A stretch of DNA of 64,000 bases from WHSW01 sp963821025 (GCA_963821025.1 CAWGCG010000003.1:310001-374000); one strand, 5' to 3'. Shown: positions 9,027-18,413, numbered from the stretch's first letter. Numbers and translations are program-made. The notes: a model not told the origin generated them from the sequence alone.

Positions 9027-10505
9027 GTGCTCGCGGTCGCCCGTACCTTCACCCTGCTCGGCGTCGACGCGTGCGAGGTCCGGGTCGAGGCCGATGTGCG
9101 ATCGGGGCTTCCCTCGTTCGCCCTGGTGGGCCTCCCCGACGCCGCCGTGCGCGAGTCGCGTGAGCGGGTTCGCGCTGCGCTCGCCAACTCCGGTTTCGAG
9201 TTCCCCCAGCAACGAATCACCACCAACCTGGCGCCCGCCGACTTGCGCAAAGCCGGGCCCGGCTTCGACCTCGCGATCGCCGCCGCCGTGCTGGCCGCGA
9301 CGGGCCAGCTTCGCGCCGGTGCCCTCGACGACGTCGCCCTCGCGGGCGAGCTTGCGCTCGACGGCTCGATTCGCCCGGTGCCCGGGACCATGGCGATGGC
9401 CGAGGCGTCCCGGAGCGCAGGCGCTCGGGCGATCGTCGTCTCTGCCGTCTGCGCGGCGGAGGCCGCGCTGGTCGACGGCACCCGGGTGATCCCGGTCGAG
9501 CGTCTCGAGCAGTTGCTGGCGCTCGGCGGCGAGGGGGAGCCGTCGCCGCCGCGCCGCCCGCGAACGGTGCCCGATGGGCCCGCGGTGCCCGAGCTTGCCG
9601 ACCTGCGCGGACAGCCCGGGTTGCGGCGGGGGCTCGAGGTCGCGGCGGCGGGCGGACACAGCCTGCTGGTAAGCGGGCCGCCCGGAGCCGGCAAGTCGAT
9701 GGCGGCACGACGGCTGCCGTCGATCCTGCCCCCGTTGAGCGCGGCCGAACGGGTCGAGGCCGCCCGGGTCGCCAGCGCCTGCGGGCAACCCGTGGCGGCG
9801 GCGATCGCGGGACGGCGCCCGTTTCGCGCTCCTCACCATTCGATCTCGACCGCCGGCCTGATCGGGGGCGGCAACCCGCCCCGACCGGGCGAGATCACAC
9901 TCGCCCACCGTGGCGTCCTCTTTTTGGACGAGCTCCCCGAGTTCGGCCGCCCGGCGCTCGAGGCGCTGCGCCAGCCGCTCGAGGACGGCTTGGTCCGGGT
10001 TGCCCGCGCCCGGTATGGGATCGAGCTGCCCTGTCGCTTTCAGCTGATCGCGGCGGCCAACCCGTGTCCGTGCGGGTTCGGATCGCAGTCGGGCCGCTGC
10101 AGCTGCGACCCGAGCTCGGTTCGCGCCTACGAGGCGAAGCTGACCGGAGCGCTGGCCGACCGCATCGACATCTCGCTGGCGGTCGAGCAGCCCGCACCGG
10201 GGGCCTTCACCGAGCCCGGCGAAAGGTCGGCCACCGTCCGCGACCGAGTCTTGGCGGCGCGCGAGCGCCAGCTCGCGCGCTCCGACCGGTGCGCCAACGC
10301 CGAGCTCGACCCGGAGCTGATCGAGACGGAGGAGGAGGTCGAGCGGATGCTGGCCGACGCCCGCGACGCGACCGGGCTCAGCGGCCGCGGGCGGGTCCGC
10401 GTGTTGAGGGTCGCGCGAACCCTCGCCGACCTCGACCAAAGCGAGAAGCTGAGCAGCGCCCACCTCGCCGAGGCGCTCTCGCTGCGCCGCAGGGAGCCGG
10501 GTTGA
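9027..10505 (+). CDS. comM: YifB/ComM family Mg-chelatase-like ATPase
   Basis: A 492-residue AAA+ protein. Residues 1-170 form the N-terminal Lon-like domain (TFTLLGVDACEVRVEADV, GLPSFALVGLPDAAVRESRE). The ATPase core follows, with Walker A SGPPGAGKSMAARRLPSILP, the conserved FRAPHHSIS, and Walker B GVLFLDELPEF. The C-terminal Mg-chelatase domain contains a Cys-rich NPCPCGF...CSC segment. ComM promotes branch migration during natural transformation. GTG start. It overlaps dprA by four bases (TTGA), linking two DNA-uptake genes. Confidence 0.95.
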   Translation: MLAVARTFTLLGVDACEVRVEADVRSGLPSFALVGLPDAAVRESRERVRAALANSGFEFPQQRITTNLAPADLRKAGPGFDLAIAAAVLAATGQLRAGALDDVALAGELALDGSIRPVPGTMAMAEASRSAGARAIVVSAVCAAEAALVDGTRVIPVERLEQLLALGGEGEPSPPRRPRTVPDGPAVPELADLRGQPGLRRGLEVAAAGGHSLLVSGPPGAGKSMAARRLPSILPPLSAAERVEAARVASACGQPVAAAIAGRRPFRAPHHSISTAGLIGGGNPPRPGEITLAHRGVLFLDELPEFGRPALEALRQPLEDGLVRVARARYGIELPCRFQLIAAANPCPCGFGSQSGRCSCDPSSVRAYEAKLTGALADRIDISLAVEQPAPGAFTEPGERSATVRDRVLAARERQLARSDRCANAELDPELIETEEEVERMLADARDATGLSGRGRVRVLRVARTLADLDQSEKLSSAHLAEALSLRRREPG

Positions 10506-11422
10506 GCGCGCCGCCCGCCTGGGTGCTCGAACGCGACGCCGAGGCCTATCCGAGCTGTCTCACCGATCTCGATCCCCCCGAGCGCCCGCGCCTCTACGGC
10601 GTCGGCCGGCGCGCCGTGGTCGAGCGCTTCGATCACCGCGGCGCGGTGACGATCGTCGGCGCGCGGCGGGCGAGCTCCTACGGCCTGCAAGTTGCCGAGC
10701 GGCTCGCTCGCGACCTCGCCGCGGCCGGGGTCACGATCGTCAGCGGCATGGCCCGCGGGATCGACGCGGCCGCTCACCGCGGCGCGCTCACCGCCGACGG
10801 GCTCACGATCGCCGTCCTCGCCAACGGTCCCGATGTCGTCTACCCCCCGGTCAACCGGCCGATCTACGAGCGCATCCTCGAGCGCGGGGCGGTGGTCGCC
10901 GAGCATCCGCCGGGGACCCGAGCGCGCCGCTACGACTTCCCCGCGCGCAACCGGATCATGGCGGCGCTCGCCGGGTTGGTGGTGATCGTCGAGGCCGCTC
11001 AGCCGTCGGGGTCGCTGATCACCGCCGACCTCGCGGCGAAGCTCGGGCGCACCGTCGGGGCGGTTCCCGGCCAGGTCGGTATCCCGGTGGCCGCCGGGAC
11101 CAACGACCTGATCAAGGAGGGGGCGGAGCTGATCCGCGACGCGCGCGACGCGCTCGACCTCCTCTACGGGGTCGGCGCCGACCGTCGCGCCGTCGTTCTG
11201 GTGAACCTCGATCCGCCCCCCGGGCCGTCGCTCGAGCCGTCGCTGCGCGCGGTGCTCGAGCTGGTCGAGGCGGGCGCCTCGACCGTCGATCGGATCGCCG
11301 CCGAAGCGCGCCTGCCGCCGTCCCAGACCGCGGTTGCGCTCGGCCGTCTCGAACTGCTCGGCTACGTCGTCGGCGAGGCCCACGGCGGCTTTCGGCGCTC
11401 GGCAATGCCCGCGCCCGCTTGA
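10502..11422 (+). CDS. dprA: DNA processing protein DprA
   Basis: DprA loads RecA on incoming single-stranded DNA during transformation. It has 306 residues from the TTG that overlaps the comM stop. The Rossmann-like core shows TIVGARRASSYG, VSGMARGIDAAAHRGAL and a conserved PARNRIMAALAGLVVIVEA. A C-terminal winged-helix domain (about 245-300) contains VDRIAAEARLPPSQTAVALGRL. The frame is open far upstream within comM, but conservation begins near WVLERDAEAYP. It overlaps thiD by four bases in the same TTGA pattern. Confidence 0.95.
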   Translation: MSAPPAWVLERDAEAYPSCLTDLDPPERPRLYGVGRRAVVERFDHRGAVTIVGARRASSYGLQVAERLARDLAAAGVTIVSGMARGIDAAAHRGALTADGLTIAVLANGPDVVYPPVNRPIYERILERGAVVAEHPPGTRARRYDFPARNRIMAALAGLVVIVEAAQPSGSLITADLAAKLGRTVGAVPGQVGIPVAAGTNDLIKEGAELIRDARDALDLLYGVGADRRAVVLVNLDPPPGPSLEPSLRAVLELVEAGASTVDRIAAEARLPPSQTAVALGRLELLGYVVGEAHGGFRRSAMPAPA

Positions 11423-12246
11423 ATTGGGGGATCGCGTCCGCCAGACCAGTTGCCAGATGCCTTTCGATCGCCGGCTCGGACTCGGGCGGCGGCGCCGGGA
11501 TCCAAGCCGACCTGAAGGCGTTCGCGCGCTGCGGAGTCCACGGGATGACCGCGATCACCGCGATCACCGCCCAGAACACGGTCGGCGTCACCGCGGTCGC
11601 CCCGGTCGCCCCGGAGATCATCGTCGCTCAGGTCGAGGCCGTCGTCAGCGACATCGGCGTCGACGCGGTCAAGGTCGGGATGCTCGCCGACGAGGTGACC
11701 ATCGACGCGGTGCTCACCGGTCTCGACCTGGTCGGCCAGGCGCCGGTGGTGGTCGACCCGGTGATGATCGCCGAGAGTGGTGCGACCCTGCTCGAGCCGG
11801 GCGCCAAGGCCGCCCTGATCGAGCGGGTGCTGCCGCGGGCGAGTGTCGTCACCCCGAACCTGGCCGAGGCGCGCGCGCTCTCCGGCCTCGGCGAGGGCGC
11901 CGACCCGGAGCAACTCGCCGAGGCCATCCTGGCGCTCGGCCCCGAGGCGGTGGTGGTCACCGGCGGCCATACGGCAGACGGGGTCGACCTGCTCGCCGAC
12001 GGCCACGGGATGCTGCGGATCGACGGCCCCCGCTACCCGGGCGAGGCCTCGCACGGCTCGGGATGCACCCACTCGTCGGCGCTGGCCGCCTTTCTGGCGC
12101 GCGGGGTCGAGCTCGCCGACGCCGCCCGCTGGGCGAGGGAGGTGGCGGCCGAGGCGGTCGGTGACGGCCTGGTCGGGATCGGTGCCGGCGCCGGCCCGGT
12201 CGACGTCTTCGGGCTGGCTCGCCGGGGCGGTACCGTGGAGGGGTGA
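11419..12246 (+). CDS. thiD: Hydroxymethylpyrimidine (phosphate) kinase ThiD
   Basis: ThiD phosphorylates HMP and HMP-phosphate for thiamine synthesis. The 275-residue ribokinase-fold protein shows the signature CLSIAGSDSGGGAGIQADLK at residues ~14-33, then AITAQNTVGV, VDPVMIAESGATLL and the C-terminal anion-hole motif GSGCTHSSALAAFLARG. No ThiE domain is fused. The TTG start overlaps dprA as TTGA. Its stop overlaps the next small gene as GTGA, so translation through comM-dprA-thiD-12243 is probably coupled. Confidence 0.95.
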   Translation: MNWGIASARPVARCLSIAGSDSGGGAGIQADLKAFARCGVHGMTAITAITAQNTVGVTAVAPVAPEIIVAQVEAVVSDIGVDAVKVGMLADEVTIDAVLTGLDLVGQAPVVVDPVMIAESGATLLEPGAKAALIERVLPRASVVTPNLAEARALSGLGEGADPEQLAEAILALGPEAVVVTGGHTADGVDLLADGHGMLRIDGPRYPGEASHGSGCTHSSALAAFLARGVELADAARWAREVAAEAVGDGLVGIGAGAGPVDVFGLARRGGTVEG

Positions 12247-12485
12247 AGCTGGTGCGGATGAAGCCCGGGCACGGCGACCTCTTGCTGGCCGAGGGCGACC
12301 CCGAGACCGACGAGGACGCAGAGCGCCTGGTCGCCGAATTCCGCCGCCAGCTCGAGCTCGGAATGTGGGCTGCGGTGCCGACCGCGGCCCGGGGGCGGCG
12401 CGAGGCGGTCATGGTGCGCGATTTCGCCGAGGTCCCCCGCGACGCCGAGCGAGTCGTCTTCTATCCGCCGGCCGCCGGGGGCTGA
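12243..12485 (+). CDS. Small hypothetical protein, thiD-coupled
   Basis: An 80-residue soluble protein that I do not recognise. The GTG start overlaps the thiD stop as GTGA. The sequence is acidic in the middle (EGDPETDEDAERLVAEFRRQ) and shows no signal peptide, membrane segment or metal motif. The pattern MKxxxxDE.DAERLV..F and the final VVFYPPAAGG suggest a small mixed alpha/beta domain. The overlaps argue it is translated with thiD. Function unknown. Confidence 0.7.
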   Translation: MKLVRMKPGHGDLLLAEGDPETDEDAERLVAEFRRQLELGMWAAVPTAARGRREAVMVRDFAEVPRDAERVVFYPPAAGG

Positions 12486-12490
12486 GCGGC

Positions 12491-12877
12491 GTGGATGCTG
12501 CCGAGCGGCGCGCCCGCGAGCTGCTGCGCTCGGCCGTCGCGCCGGCCGACTACCAGGCCTACGAGCGCCTCGGCTGCCTCAGCGTGCCCGGGCGTGGCGA
12601 CGCCGACTCGGGCTACGCCTACCTCGTCTACCCCCATCGGCCGCTGGTCGCCTACGAAACCGCCACCGGAGAGCTGCTCTCGGAATACTGCGTGCGCTTT
12701 CGCGACGACGAGCGGCGCCTCCCCGACGCCGACGACGTGCTCGCCAAGTGGCTGGCGCTGCAGGGGCGCGAGCGCGAGCTGATCGCGACCGCGAACGTCA
12801 ATCCGCCCGGGCACCAGGTCGATCCCGACCACGCCCGGCGCGACCTCGCCCGGCTCAGCGTGCTGAGCCGACCGTAG
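12491..12877 (+). CDS. Hypothetical protein between thiD and ilvD
   Basis: 128 residues from GTG 12491, six bases after the preceding gene. I do not recognise a family. Visible features are a helical N-terminus (AAERRARELLRSAVAPADY), a Gly/Tyr-rich middle (DSGYAYLVYPHRPLVAYETATGE) with a conserved-looking SEYCVRF, and an Arg-rich C-terminus. It has a single Cys pair but no CxxC motif. The frame is open much further upstream inside thiD, which is overlap only. Its position suggests the last gene of the comM operon. Confidence 0.72.
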   Translation: MDAAERRARELLRSAVAPADYQAYERLGCLSVPGRGDADSGYAYLVYPHRPLVAYETATGELLSEYCVRFRDDERRLPDADDVLAKWLALQGRERELIATANVNPPGHQVDPDHARRDLARLSVLSRP

Positions 12878-12891
12878 ACTGCTCGTCGATC

Positions 12892-14589
12892 ATGGCCGGC
12901 GACGACGGAAACAAGGCGACGGCGCTGCCCCGCCCGCGCTCGGCGGCCGTGTTCGACGGGCCCGACCGCGCCGCCGCGCGCGCCTACATGAAGGGGATCG
13001 GCTACGACGACGACGCGCTCAGCCGCCCCACGGTTGCGATCGCCAACACCTGGACCGAGGCGATGCCGTGCAACTTCACCCTGCGCGCGCTCGCTGAGCA
13101 CGTCAAGGACGGGGTGCGGGCTGCCGGGGGCACGCCGATGGAGTTCAACACGGTCGCGATCTCCGACGGGATCACGATGGGGACCGAGGGGATGAAGACC
13201 TCGCTGGTCAGCCGCGAGGTGATCGCCGACTCGATCGAGCTCATGTGCCGCGGCTATCAGTTCGATGCGGTGATCGCCTTGGCCGGTTGCGACAAGACGA
13301 TCCCCGGGGCGGTGATGGCGCTGGCGCGGCTCGACATTCCCGGGGTGTTGCTCTACGGCGGCTCGATCGCGCCCGGGCGCTGGCGCGGCGCCGACGTCAC
13401 CATCGTCGACATGTTCGAGGCGCTTGGCGCCCACGCCGCTGGGGAGATGTCCGACGACGACCTGCACTCGCTCGAGGACGTGGTCAGCCCCGGCGCGGGC
13501 GCCTGTGGCGGGCAGTTCACCGCGAACACGATGGCCTGCGCGTTCGAGGCGCTCGGGATCTCACCAGGAGGCTCGGCGATGGTCCCGGCCGAGGACTCCG
13601 ACAAGGCGGGCGTCGCCGAGCGCATCGGCGAGCTGGTGATGCGCGTCCTGGCCGAGGACCTGCGCCCGAGCCGCGTGATCACACGCGACTCGCTCGAGAA
13701 CGCGATCGCCTGCGTCTGCGCTTCCGGAGGCTCGACCAACGGCGTCCTGCATCTGCTTGCCGTCGCCCGCGAGGCTCAGATCGAGCTCTCGATCGACGAC
13801 TTCGAGCGGATCTCGCGCGCCACGCCGCTGCTCGCCGACCTGAAGCCCGGCGGGCGCTTCGTCGCCACCGACCTCTACCGGGCCGGGGGCGTGCCGCTGA
13901 TCCTCAAGCGCCTCGACGAGCTCGGCATCCTGCACGCCGATGCGATCACGGTCAGCGGTAGAACGATCGGCGCCGAGGCGGCGGCGGCGGTCGAAGCCGA
14001 AGGCCAGGAGGTGGTGCTGCCGGCGGCGGCTCCGCTGAAGCCTGAGGGCGGGCTGGCGATTCTGCGCGGCAACCTCGCTCCCGAGGGCGCGGTGGTCAAG
14101 CTCGCCGGCACCGAGCGGACCGGTCAGACCGGCCCGGCGCGGGTGTTCGAGTCCGAGGGCGAGTGCTTTGCCGCGGTCAAGGGCCAGGAGATCGAGCCCG
14201 GCGACGTGATCGTGATCCGCAACGAGGGCCCGGCAGGTGGGCCGGGAATGCGCGAGATGCTGCAGGTGACGGCGGCGATCGTCGGCGAGGGGCTCGGCGA
14301 GCAGGTGGCGTTGCTCACCGACGGGCGCTTCTCCGGCGCCACCCGCGGGCTGATGGTCGGCCACGTCGCCCCGGAGGCGGCCAGGAGCGGACCGATCGCC
14401 GCGCTTCGCGAGGGTGACCAGGTCACCGTCGACGTCGACTCCCGCTCGCTCTCGGTGGCTCTCTCGGACGACGAGATCGCCGCGCGCGTCGCCGCCTATG
14501 AGTCGCCGCCACCGGCCTATGAGACCGGTGTGCTGGCCAAATACGCGAACAGCGTCAGCTCGGCCTCGGTCGGCGCGGTCACCGGCTGA
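12892..14589 (+). CDS. ilvD: Dihydroxy-acid dehydratase
   Basis: IlvD converts dihydroxy-acids to 2-keto acids in valine, isoleucine and CoA-precursor synthesis using an Fe-S cluster. It has 565 residues from the ATG at 12892, where the conserved N-terminus begins; the longer frame from 12748 runs into the preceding gene. Candidate cluster ligands are the Cys residues in AMPCNFTLRAL, ALAGCDKTIPGAVMALAR and GAGACGGQFTANTMACAFEA. The region SGGSTNGVLHLLAVA and the C-terminal LTDGRFSGATRGLMVGHVAPEA are typical. The standalone location, away from other ilv genes, is common in actinobacteria. Confidence 0.97.
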   Translation: MAGDDGNKATALPRPRSAAVFDGPDRAAARAYMKGIGYDDDALSRPTVAIANTWTEAMPCNFTLRALAEHVKDGVRAAGGTPMEFNTVAISDGITMGTEGMKTSLVSREVIADSIELMCRGYQFDAVIALAGCDKTIPGAVMALARLDIPGVLLYGGSIAPGRWRGADVTIVDMFEALGAHAAGEMSDDDLHSLEDVVSPGAGACGGQFTANTMACAFEALGISPGGSAMVPAEDSDKAGVAERIGELVMRVLAEDLRPSRVITRDSLENAIACVCASGGSTNGVLHLLAVAREAQIELSIDDFERISRATPLLADLKPGGRFVATDLYRAGGVPLILKRLDELGILHADAITVSGRTIGAEAAAAVEAEGQEVVLPAAAPLKPEGGLAILRGNLAPEGAVVKLAGTERTGQTGPARVFESEGECFAAVKGQEIEPGDVIVIRNEGPAGGPGMREMLQVTAAIVGEGLGEQVALLTDGRFSGATRGLMVGHVAPEAARSGPIAALREGDQVTVDVDSRSLSVALSDDEIAARVAAYESPPPAYETGVLAKYANSVSSASVGAVTG

Positions 14590-14608
14590 GCGACGGCCGA
14601 CCGCCCCT

Positions 14609-15562
14609 TCAACCCAGGAAGCTCTCCAGCAGCCGGTTGAAGCGCTCGGGGTGCTCTGCCTGCGGGACGTGGCCGCAGTCGTCGAAGACGACGGTGTTCG
14701 AGTTCGGTAGCAGACGGCCGTACTCGAGCGCATCGCCGGGCGGCACCACGCGGTCGTTGCGTCCCCAGACGATCAGGCTCGGGACCTCGACGTCGTCGAA
14801 GCGGTCGAGGAAGTCATAGCCGGCGAGGGAGCTGAGCGCGTCGGTGAACCCGTCGCCGCCGATGCCACCTTGAAAGAACTCCCAGAGCAGCTCGGGACGG
14901 ATCCGAGACGGATGGCGGAAGATGTTGGAGAAGGCGATCGCGCGGGCTCGCGGACGCCTGAAGGTTCGCGTCTGGAGGTTGAACGCATAAGGGGCGCCGG
15001 TGGCGAGCATCCGCGCCGCGACCTCGGTCGGCTCGCGGCGCAGGCGCACGCTCGAGACCCCGGCGGCGGAGACCAGAGCGAGCTTCTCGAAGCGGTCGGG
15101 CTGGTCGATCACGGCCTCGGCGGCGACGAAGCCACCCATCGAGTGTCCGACCACCGCCGTGTCGCGCACCTCGAGCACCTCGCAGAGGTCGCGCACAAGG
15201 CGCGCGTAGTTGGGGATCGAGATCTCCCACTCGGGGCTCGGCGAGCTGCCGAAGCCGGGAAGGTCGAGGGCGATCACGCGATGGCGCTCGCCGAACCGGG
15301 GGAGCTGGTCGAGCCAGTTTTGCCAGCAGCCCGAGAGCCCGTGGAGGAAGACGATCGCCAGGCGGTGCTGGCCGGCCTCGGGAGGCCGCAGCTCGACGTA
15401 GTGCACCCGGGTGCCGTCGACCTCGACGTCACTTTGGTGCTCGCGCCAATCAACCCGCAGCCACGCCGGGTCGGGGTTGCCGTAGGGGTCGGGGCCGTCG
15501 GCGGCGGTGGGCTCCGGGCGCGGGCCTAAGGGGCTGAAGGAGGCGAAAACCGAGTCTGGCAA
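14609..15562 (-). CDS. Alpha/beta-fold hydrolase
   Basis: A 317-residue hydrolase with the full triad layout: the oxyanion motif FLHGLSGCWQNW, nucleophile elbow GHSMGGFVAAEA, acid in VWGRNDRVVPP and catalytic His in CGHVPQAEHPERF. It resembles carboxylesterase or meta-cleavage-type hydrolases; the substrate cannot be told. The first ~45 residues are a polar, Pro-rich extension. The start is the TTG at 15562. It is convergent with ilvD, 19 bases away. Confidence 0.88.
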   Translation of the reverse strand: MPDSVFASFSPLGPRPEPTAADGPDPYGNPDPAWLRVDWREHQSDVEVDGTRVHYVELRPPEAGQHRLAIVFLHGLSGCWQNWLDQLPRFGERHRVIALDLPGFGSSPSPEWEISIPNYARLVRDLCEVLEVRDTAVVGHSMGGFVAAEAVIDQPDRFEKLALVSAAGVSSVRLRREPTEVAARMLATGAPYAFNLQTRTFRRPRARAIAFSNIFRHPSRIRPELLWEFFQGGIGGDGFTDALSSLAGYDFLDRFDDVEVPSLIVWGRNDRVVPPGDALEYGRLLPNSNTVVFDDCGHVPQAEHPERFNRLLESFLG

Positions 15563-15655
15563 GGACGCAGGGAGGTCGGAGAAGCGAGCGTAGCGGCCCC
15601 TACGTGAGCGAGACGACCGACCGAGGACACGGCCAGGCGACGGTTTGCGGCCTCC

Positions 15656-16369
15656 TCACGCGTAGCCCATGCGCTCCAGGATCGGGATCTCGTGTATCTG
15701 GGGCGGCTGCAGGTGGTCCCAGAGGATCCCTCGCGGGCGCTCGAAGCCGCGGTCGACCTCGATCACCGCGCGCGGGGTCGCGATCAAGTCGACCGGGAGG
15801 TCGTGCGCGGTCATCATCAGGTTCTCGCGCAGGATCTGGATCGGGTGCAGGGTGGTGACCACGCTGGTGTGGTCATCGATCTTTCCCGCCTCGATCAGGG
15901 CGCCGTACTCGATGTCGTTGAAGCCGCCGCCCTTACCGACTCGCGCGCCCTTGAGGTTGGCGGCGACCGAGCCGCAGAGGACCAGGTCGATCTCGGGCAG
16001 CTCTTCATCGGCGACCACCAGCCCGTGGCGCAGCGCGCCCTTGATCGTCGCCGCCGCGCGCACCTGCTCGGCGTCGAGCTCCCGCGGGTCGAGCAACCGG
16101 AAGGGATGTTGGTCTCGCAGCCGTGGCACCGCCATCACCAGGGTCTTGCCCTCCTCGAGGGCGCGCCGGCGGGCATGGGTCTGGGGCGAGTCCGGGTTGG
16201 CCTTGATCACCTGGGCGCGCTTCCAGGTCCGGTGGCCGGAAAGCTTCTCGGCCGCCTGCTTGGCGCCGGCGAAGTTGGGGATCCGGCCCTCGGCGCCGGG
16301 AAACCTGGAGACCCCGTCGCGATCCATTGCCTTCCAGACGGCTCGTCGCACCTGGTCTTTGGAGCGCAT
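15656..16369 (-). CDS. 5-formyltetrahydrofolate cyclo-ligase family protein
   Basis: 237 residues from the ATG at 16369. It resembles the MTHFS family, which recycles 5-formyl-THF with ATP. Family-type features are the basic N-terminus RSKDQVRRAVWKAM, a mid-protein KTLVMAVPRLRDQHPFRLLDP and the GKGGGFNDIEYGAL motif near 160. The spacing resembles the longer methenyltetrahydrofolate-synthetase-like proteins (MTHFSD type) rather than short bacterial YgfA, so the true reaction is less certain. It is divergent from the acyltransferase gene with a 23-base gap. Confidence 0.8.
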   Translation of the reverse strand: MRSKDQVRRAVWKAMDRDGVSRFPGAEGRIPNFAGAKQAAEKLSGHRTWKRAQVIKANPDSPQTHARRRALEEGKTLVMAVPRLRDQHPFRLLDPRELDAEQVRAAATIKGALRHGLVVADEELPEIDLVLCGSVAANLKGARVGKGGGFNDIEYGALIEAGKIDDHTSVVTTLHPIQILRENLMMTAHDLPVDLIATPRAVIEVDRGFERPRGILWDHLQPPQIHEIPILERMGYA

Positions 16370-16392
16370 CGGCGCGGATACTATGGTCCGCG

Positions 16393-17319
16393 ATGGCGCC
16401 CGAGCGAACCTCCCTCTCACACCCCGGCGACCCGCTCGCCGAGGACTCGGCCGAGGCGGTCTCCGAGCGGCTTCCCCAGCGCCATCCCGGCGAGCGGATG
16501 CGCGATCTGTTGCCCGCGATCGAGCCCGATCGACGGCTCGACGACTGGGGCAGATCCGAGCGGATCGAGGGCGTCTTCGACGCGACCCTGGTCGAGTTCT
16601 TCTACCGCTACTGGTTCAGGGCCGAGGTCGAGGGGATCGAGAACGTCCCCGACCGCGGCGGTGCGCTGCTGGTCTCCAACCACTCGGGCGCGCTGCCGCC
16701 CGACGCGGCGATGATCGCCAAGTCGATCCGCGAGGAGCACCCCGCCGCCCGGCCGCTTCAGATCACGGTCGAGCACTTCTTCAAGGGCTACCCGGGCTTC
16801 TCGATGCTGATCCCGAAGATCGGCGGGGTCGCCGCGCATCCCGCCAACGTCCATCGGCTCCTCTACGACGAGCGCCAGTTGGTTCTGGTCTTTCCCGAGG
16901 GTCGCAAGGGCAGCGAGAAGCTCTACAAGGACCGTTACCGGCTGCGGCGTTTCGGCCGCGGGGGGTTCGTCGAGGCGGCGATGCGGGCCGAGGCCAAGCT
17001 CGTGCCGGTCTGCGTGGTCGGCGCCGAGGAGGCGGCACCGATCTTCGCCCACGTCAGCTTCATGCAGCGGCTCACCGGGCTGATCTACTTCCCGATCACC
17101 CCGACCTTCCCCTGGTTGGGGCTGCCCGGGATGCTCGGCTACCTGCCGGCGAAGTTCAAGATTCGCTTCCTCGAGCCGATCGACACCGTCGAGCTCGGCG
17201 GCGCCGACGCCGTCCACGACAAGGCGCTGGTGCAGACCGTCTCGCAGGAGATTCGTGCCCGAATCCAGGAGAACCTGTACCAGATGGTCGCTACGCGGAA
17301 GTCCGTGTGGTTCGGATGA
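16393..17319 (+). CDS. Lysophospholipid acyltransferase family protein (PlsC-like)
   Basis: 308 residues from ATG 16393. It belongs to the glycerolipid acyltransferases: SNHSGALPPDAAMIAK carries the catalytic His and Asp in the variant spacing of the MGAT-like branch, and VFPEGRKGS is the acyl-acceptor motif. A hydrophobic patch near LTGLIYFPITPTFPWLGLPG may associate with the membrane. It overlaps the next gene as ATGA, so acyltransferase and epimerase are translationally coupled, suggesting one lipid or glycolipid pathway. Confidence 0.88.
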   Translation: MAPERTSLSHPGDPLAEDSAEAVSERLPQRHPGERMRDLLPAIEPDRRLDDWGRSERIEGVFDATLVEFFYRYWFRAEVEGIENVPDRGGALLVSNHSGALPPDAAMIAKSIREEHPAARPLQITVEHFFKGYPGFSMLIPKIGGVAAHPANVHRLLYDERQLVLVFPEGRKGSEKLYKDRYRLRRFGRGGFVEAAMRAEAKLVPVCVVGAEEAAPIFAHVSFMQRLTGLIYFPITPTFPWLGLPGMLGYLPAKFKIRFLEPIDTVELGGADAVHDKALVQTVSQEIRARIQENLYQMVATRKSVWFG

Positions 17320-18413
17320 GCGCGCCGCCGGGCCGCCGGATCCTGATCACCGGGCTCTCGACCTACTGGGGCGCGCGCCTGGCACAGGCGCTGGAGGGGT
17401 TCGAGCAGGTCGAGGTGATCATCGGCGTCGACTCGCGCGAGCCCCGGCGCGAGCTCGAGCGCACCGAGTTCGTCAAGGTCTCTAACCAGCACTCGCTGAT
17501 CCAGAGGATCGTCCGCGCCGCCGAGATCGACACGGTGATCGACAGCCGGCTGATCGTCAACTCGCTCAGCGCCGCACCGCGTGAGGCGCACGAGAACAAC
17601 GTGATCGGGACGATGAACATCCTCGCGGCCTGCACCGGCGCCGAGTCGCCGGTGCGCAAGTTCATCTTCAAGAGCTCGACCGCCTACTACGGCTCCGAGC
17701 AAGACGATCCGGCCTTCTTCACCGAGCGGATGGCGCGTCCACACCCGCCGCGCACCCGGCTCGAGCGCGACCTGGTCGAGGCCGAGCAGGCGGTGGCCGA
17801 GTTCGCCGACAAGAACCCCGAGGTGACCGTGACCCTGCTGCGCTGCGCGAACGTGCTCGGTCCCGACGTCGACACCAACTTCACCCGGATGTTCGGGCTG
17901 CCGCTGGTGCCGATGGTGCTCGGCTTCGACCCGCGCCTGCAGTTCGTCCACGAGGACGACGTCGTCCACGCGCTCGAGCACGCCGCGCTCAACCGGATCC
18001 CGGGCGTCTTCAACGTCGCCGCCGACGGCGTCCTGGCATTGTCGGAGGCGATCGACCTGCTCGGCAAGCGAGCGCTGCCGGTCCTGCCGCCCTGGGGGAC
18101 CGGGGCGCTGTTGGCCCCGTTTCGGCGGCTCGGCTTCCGGATCCCCGATGAGATGCTCAACTTGTTGCGCTTCGGCCGCGGGGTCGACAACCGTGAGTTC
18201 AAGGCGGCGGGCTTCGACTACGGCTACACCTCACGCGAAACCGTGCTCAAGCTCGGCGACCACCTGCGGCTCGAGCCGGTGCTTCGCGGCCACGAGGAGG
18301 GCTATCGCTATGAGCGCGAGGTCGAGGACTTCCTGCGCTGGAGCCCGCACGTGCGCCGCGACCGCGGCGAGCGCGGCGGGGTCGCCGCCGATCACGACCC
18401 GCTCGGCATCTGA
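17316..18413 (+). CDS. NAD-dependent epimerase/dehydratase (extended SDR)
   Basis: 365 residues from the ATG overlapping the acyltransferase stop. The N-terminal Rossmann motif is RILITGLSTYWGARLA, a divergent GxxxxxG without the usual GxxGxxG spacing. The SDR catalytic region holds STAYYGS with a Tyr but no clear YxxxK, so it may be an atypical or non-canonical SDR. The C-terminal half (FDPRLQFVHEDDVVHALEHA) matches extended-SDR sugar epimerases. A role with the adjacent acyltransferase in a glycolipid is an inference. Confidence 0.83.
   Translation: MSAPPGRRILITGLSTYWGARLAQALEGFEQVEVIIGVDSREPRRELERTEFVKVSNQHSLIQRIVRAAEIDTVIDSRLIVNSLSAAPREAHENNVIGTMNILAACTGAESPVRKFIFKSSTAYYGSEQDDPAFFTERMARPHPPRTRLERDLVEAEQAVAEFADKNPEVTVTLLRCANVLGPDVDTNFTRMFGLPLVPMVLGFDPRLQFVHEDDVVHALEHAALNRIPGVFNVAADGVLALSEAIDLLGKRALPVLPPWGTGALLAPFRRLGFRIPDEMLNLLRFGRGVDNREFKAAGFDYGYTSRETVLKLGDHLRLEPVLRGHEEGYRYEREVEDFLRWSPHVRRDRGERGGVAADHDPLGI

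Noticed and set aside
8493..10463. Very long open frame on the minus strand opposite comM
   Set aside because: It is the antisense shadow of comM with no conserved domain. Similar shadows opposite the EF-G paralogue, SMC and FtsY were also ignored.
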